64,000 nt of DNA from DASVBE01 sp963770375 (lineage in GTDB: Bacteria > Actinomycetota > Actinomycetes > Streptosporangiales > Streptosporangiaceae), in the NCBI GenBank assembly GCA_963770375.1, contig CAVYPM010000017.1, positions 62,001-126,000 on the forward strand. The letters run 5' to 3'. Below the pieces are notes generated by a model. That model did not search any database, was not told the DNA's origin, and saw only the letters and a list, made by a program, of their open reading frames with translations. The position numbers were made by a program, and so were the translations under genes. Positions 62,303-64,000 of the stretch are shown in pieces. Each line of letters begins with the position of its first letter. The stretch's first letter is position 1.

Positions 62303-63000
62303 GGGGCGTACCCAGGGGCGCTGGGCACTCCCGGCAGGCTGTGCGGGGACCGGAAGATCTTGCCGGTCCGCAGGTTGATGAAGTTAGGCCGGGCCTGCGG
62401 CCGCATGCCCAGCGCGCGGGCCCGGCGCTCCAGCGAGCTCGCCGACTTTTCCTCCGCCACCTTCTGCTGCAGTTCCTGCTTCTGCTGGGCCAGGGCCGCG
62501 TTGCCGTTCTGCAGCGCGGTGATACGGAACGCGGCCGCGGCCAGCGTGGTGTTGATCACCAGCAGGCAGACGAGCCCGCCCGCCAGCAGCCCGATGACCA
62601 GCAGGATGAACCGCGTCTTCGTCGCCCCGGAGGCGGGCCCGGCGGCCCGGGCTGGCGGGGACGCTGCCTGCCGCTGAGCCGGCCGGGACGGGCCGGGGCG
62701 GCGAGCCGTACCGGGCCCGGCCGGCCCGCCAGGGCGGCGCGGCCGGGTGCCCGGCGCGGGCGGCGCGGCGCGGCCCGGTGCCGCCGGGCGCGGCGGAGCC
62801 TGCCGGGTCCCGGCGGGTGCGCTGCCCGGTGCGGCGGCCGGCGGCCCGCTGGGCATTCCCGGCACCCGCCGGCCCGGCGGGTGCACGCCGGGCTTCCCGG
62901 GGCGGCGCGCGGGCTGGCCCGCCGGCTCCGGCTGCTGGCCAGGCGCCGGGGCCGGGCGAAGCGCCGTACGGGAAGATCGCGTGCCCACGTCAGTCGTCAT
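62299..63000 (-). CDS. ftsL: FtsL-like divisome protein
   Basis: The 233-residue bitopic protein has a Pro/Arg/Ala-rich cytoplasmic tail of about 125 residues, one membrane helix (FILLVIGLLAGGLVCLLVIN) and a short coiled coil (ALQNGNAALAQQKQELQQKV, AEEKSASSLERRARALGMRP). It ends FINLRTGKIFRSPHS. Position between rsmH and ftsI, topology and size of the external part match FtsL, although FtsL sequences are poorly conserved. The tail is longer than in most homologues. Confidence 0.82.
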   Translation of the reverse strand: MTTDVGTRSSRTALRPAPAPGQQPEPAGQPARRPGKPGVHPPGRRVPGMPSGPPAAAPGSAPAGTRQAPPRPAAPGRAAPPAPGTRPRRPGGPAGPGTARRPGPSRPAQRQAASPPARAAGPASGATKTRFILLVIGLLAGGLVCLLVINTTLAAAAFRITALQNGNAALAQQKQELQQKVAEEKSASSLERRARALGMRPQARPNFINLRTGKIFRSPHSLPGVPSAPGYAP

Positions 63001-63084
63001 GCGCCCCGTCCGTCCTGGTTGCCGTGAAACTCCGCGGGCCGCGGCCCGCGCCCCGTCGCAGTTCTGGTCGTGCGCCCGCCGCGG

Positions 63085-64000
63085 TCATGCCGCTTCCCTG
63101 ATCCGCTCGGCGGCCCGCAGCCGGGCCGAGGCGGCCCGCGGGTTGGCCTCGGTTTCCGCCGCAGAGGGCTTGTCGGCACCCCGGGTGAGCAGCCGGAACT
63201 CGGGCTGGGCCGAGGGCAGCGGGACCGGGAGGCCGGGCGGCGTGGTGTCCGCCGAGCGGTCTGTGAGGGCCTTCTTCACCAGCCGGTCCTCCAGCGAGTG
63301 ATAGGCCAGCACGGCGATCCGGCCGCCCACGGCGAGCGCGTCGAGGGCCGCGGGCAGCGCCCGGGCCAGCGCGTCAAGCTCGCCGTTCACCTCGATCCGC
63401 AGCGCCTGGAAGGTGCGCTTGGCCGGGTTGCCGCCGCGGCGCCGGGCCGGGGCCGGGATCGAGTCGCGGATGATCTCGCTCAGCTGGAGGGTGGAGTGAA
63501 GTGGAGCGGCGGCGCGGGCCCGGACCACCGCGTCCGCGATCCGGCGGGCGAACCGCTCCTCGCCGTAGTCGCGCAGCACCCGGGCCAGGTCCGCGGCGGA
63601 GTACGTGTTGACCACGTCGGCGGCGGTCAGCGGGCCGCCGGTGTCCATCCGCATGTCCAGCGGCGCGTCATAGGAATAGGCGAAGCCGCGGTCGCGGTCG
63701 TCCAGCTGCGGGGAGGACACCCCCAGGTCCAGCAGGACGCCCTGCACGCTGGGCAGGCCGAGCCGGGCCAGGATGGCCGGGATCTGGTCGTAGACGGCGT
63801 GCACCAGGGTGACCCGGGTGGCGTACGCGGCCAGCCGGGCCCGGGACGCCTCGATGGCCGCCGGGTCGGTGTCCACGCCGATCAGCGAAACGCCGGGATG
63901 CTCGCGGAGCAGGGCCAGCGCGTGGCCGGCCCGGCCGAGGGTGCCGTCCAGCACGACCGCACCCGGGCGGTCCAGGGCGGGGCCGAGCAGGGCCAGCACC
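63085..64000 (-). CDS. rsmH: 16S rRNA (cytosine-1402-N4)-methyltransferase, 5' end cut by window
   Basis: RsmH (MraW) methylates C1402 in the ribosomal P site. Visible are the SAM motif VVLDGTLGRAGHALALLREH, VSLIGVDTDPAAIEASRARL, VLLDLGVSSPQLDDRDRGFA, MDTGGPLTAADVVNTYSAAD and KRTFQALRIEVNGELDALAR. About ten N-terminal residues (usually HVPV...) lie beyond position 64000, so the gene is partial. It heads the dcw cluster. Confidence 0.94.
   Translation of the reverse strand, partial: VLALLGPALDRPGAVVLDGTLGRAGHALALLREHPGVSLIGVDTDPAAIEASRARLAAYATRVTLVHAVYDQIPAILARLGLPSVQGVLLDLGVSSPQLDDRDRGFAYSYDAPLDMRMDTGGPLTAADVVNTYSAADLARVLRDYGEERFARRIADAVVRARAAAPLHSTLQLSEIIRDSIPAPARRRGGNPAKRTFQALRIEVNGELDALARALPAALDALAVGGRIAVLAYHSLEDRLVKKALTDRSADTTPPGLPVPLPSAQPEFRLLTRGADKPSAAETEANPRAASARLRAAERIREAA

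Overview
The window is high-GC (clearly above 70%) actinomycete chromosome. This is supported by the gene order, by GTG starts, by a meso-DAP type MurE, and by FtsZ, SepF, YggT and DivIVA of actinobacterial type. The order uvrB-coaE-rpsA-polA-pdtaR-lgt-gltD-gltB-trpC, then dnaE-rluD-lspA-traR/dksA-ileS-divIVA, then the dcw cell-wall/division cluster, is a condensed version of the arrangement known from Streptomyces and related sporulating actinomycetes. The exact genus cannot be read from the sequence.

Layout. 1-9088: DNA repair, CoA synthesis, ribosomal protein S1, DNA polymerase I, a hotdog thioesterase and an ANTAR regulator. 9181-9267: tRNA-Leu(CAA). 9315-19998: lgt, glutamate synthase (gltD, gltB), trpC, two membrane proteins of the trp region and a TIGR03085 protein. 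20350-30855: an accessory block that I read as a phosphonate/organophosphate acquisition island. It holds a lipoprotein-dependent ABC importer, a TIGR03767 metallophosphoesterase, a secreted three-domain phosphoesterase with a beta-propeller, a phosphonatase-like (PhnX-like) HAD hydrolase and a TIGR03364 FAD oxidoreductase. 31056-34786: polyphosphate glucokinase, a RidA protein, a membrane protein and a two-gene ABC exporter. 34839-43931: dnaE, rluD, lspA, a DksA/TraR zinc-finger protein and ileS. 44158-64000: a Pro/Ala-rich membrane protein, then divIVA, yggT, sepF, yggS, ftsZ, ftsQ, murC, murG, ftsW, mraY, murF, murE, ftsI, ftsL and the start-truncated rsmH, nearly all overlapping or closely spaced on the minus strand.

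How the genes work together. The last 20 kb makes lipid II and assembles the divisome and polar growth machinery. The 20-31 kb block would import a phosphonate, oxidise its amine to phosphonoacetaldehyde and split the C-P bond, while secreted and cytoplasmic phosphoesterases release phosphate from other esters.

Two things limit the annotation. First, about 20 otherwise well-conserved genes, many of them essential (uvrB, coaE, rpsA, gltB, dnaE, ftsZ, ftsW, murF and others), are each broken by one to several single-base indels. The pattern looks like sequence error, so I give each as one gene spanning the frames. Second, several genes expected from synteny are absent. Most striking is murD, which should lie between mraY and ftsW, where there is instead about 290 bp carrying a dispersed repeat that also abuts uvrB. 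trpB, trpA, trpE and pgeF are also missing from their usual places.
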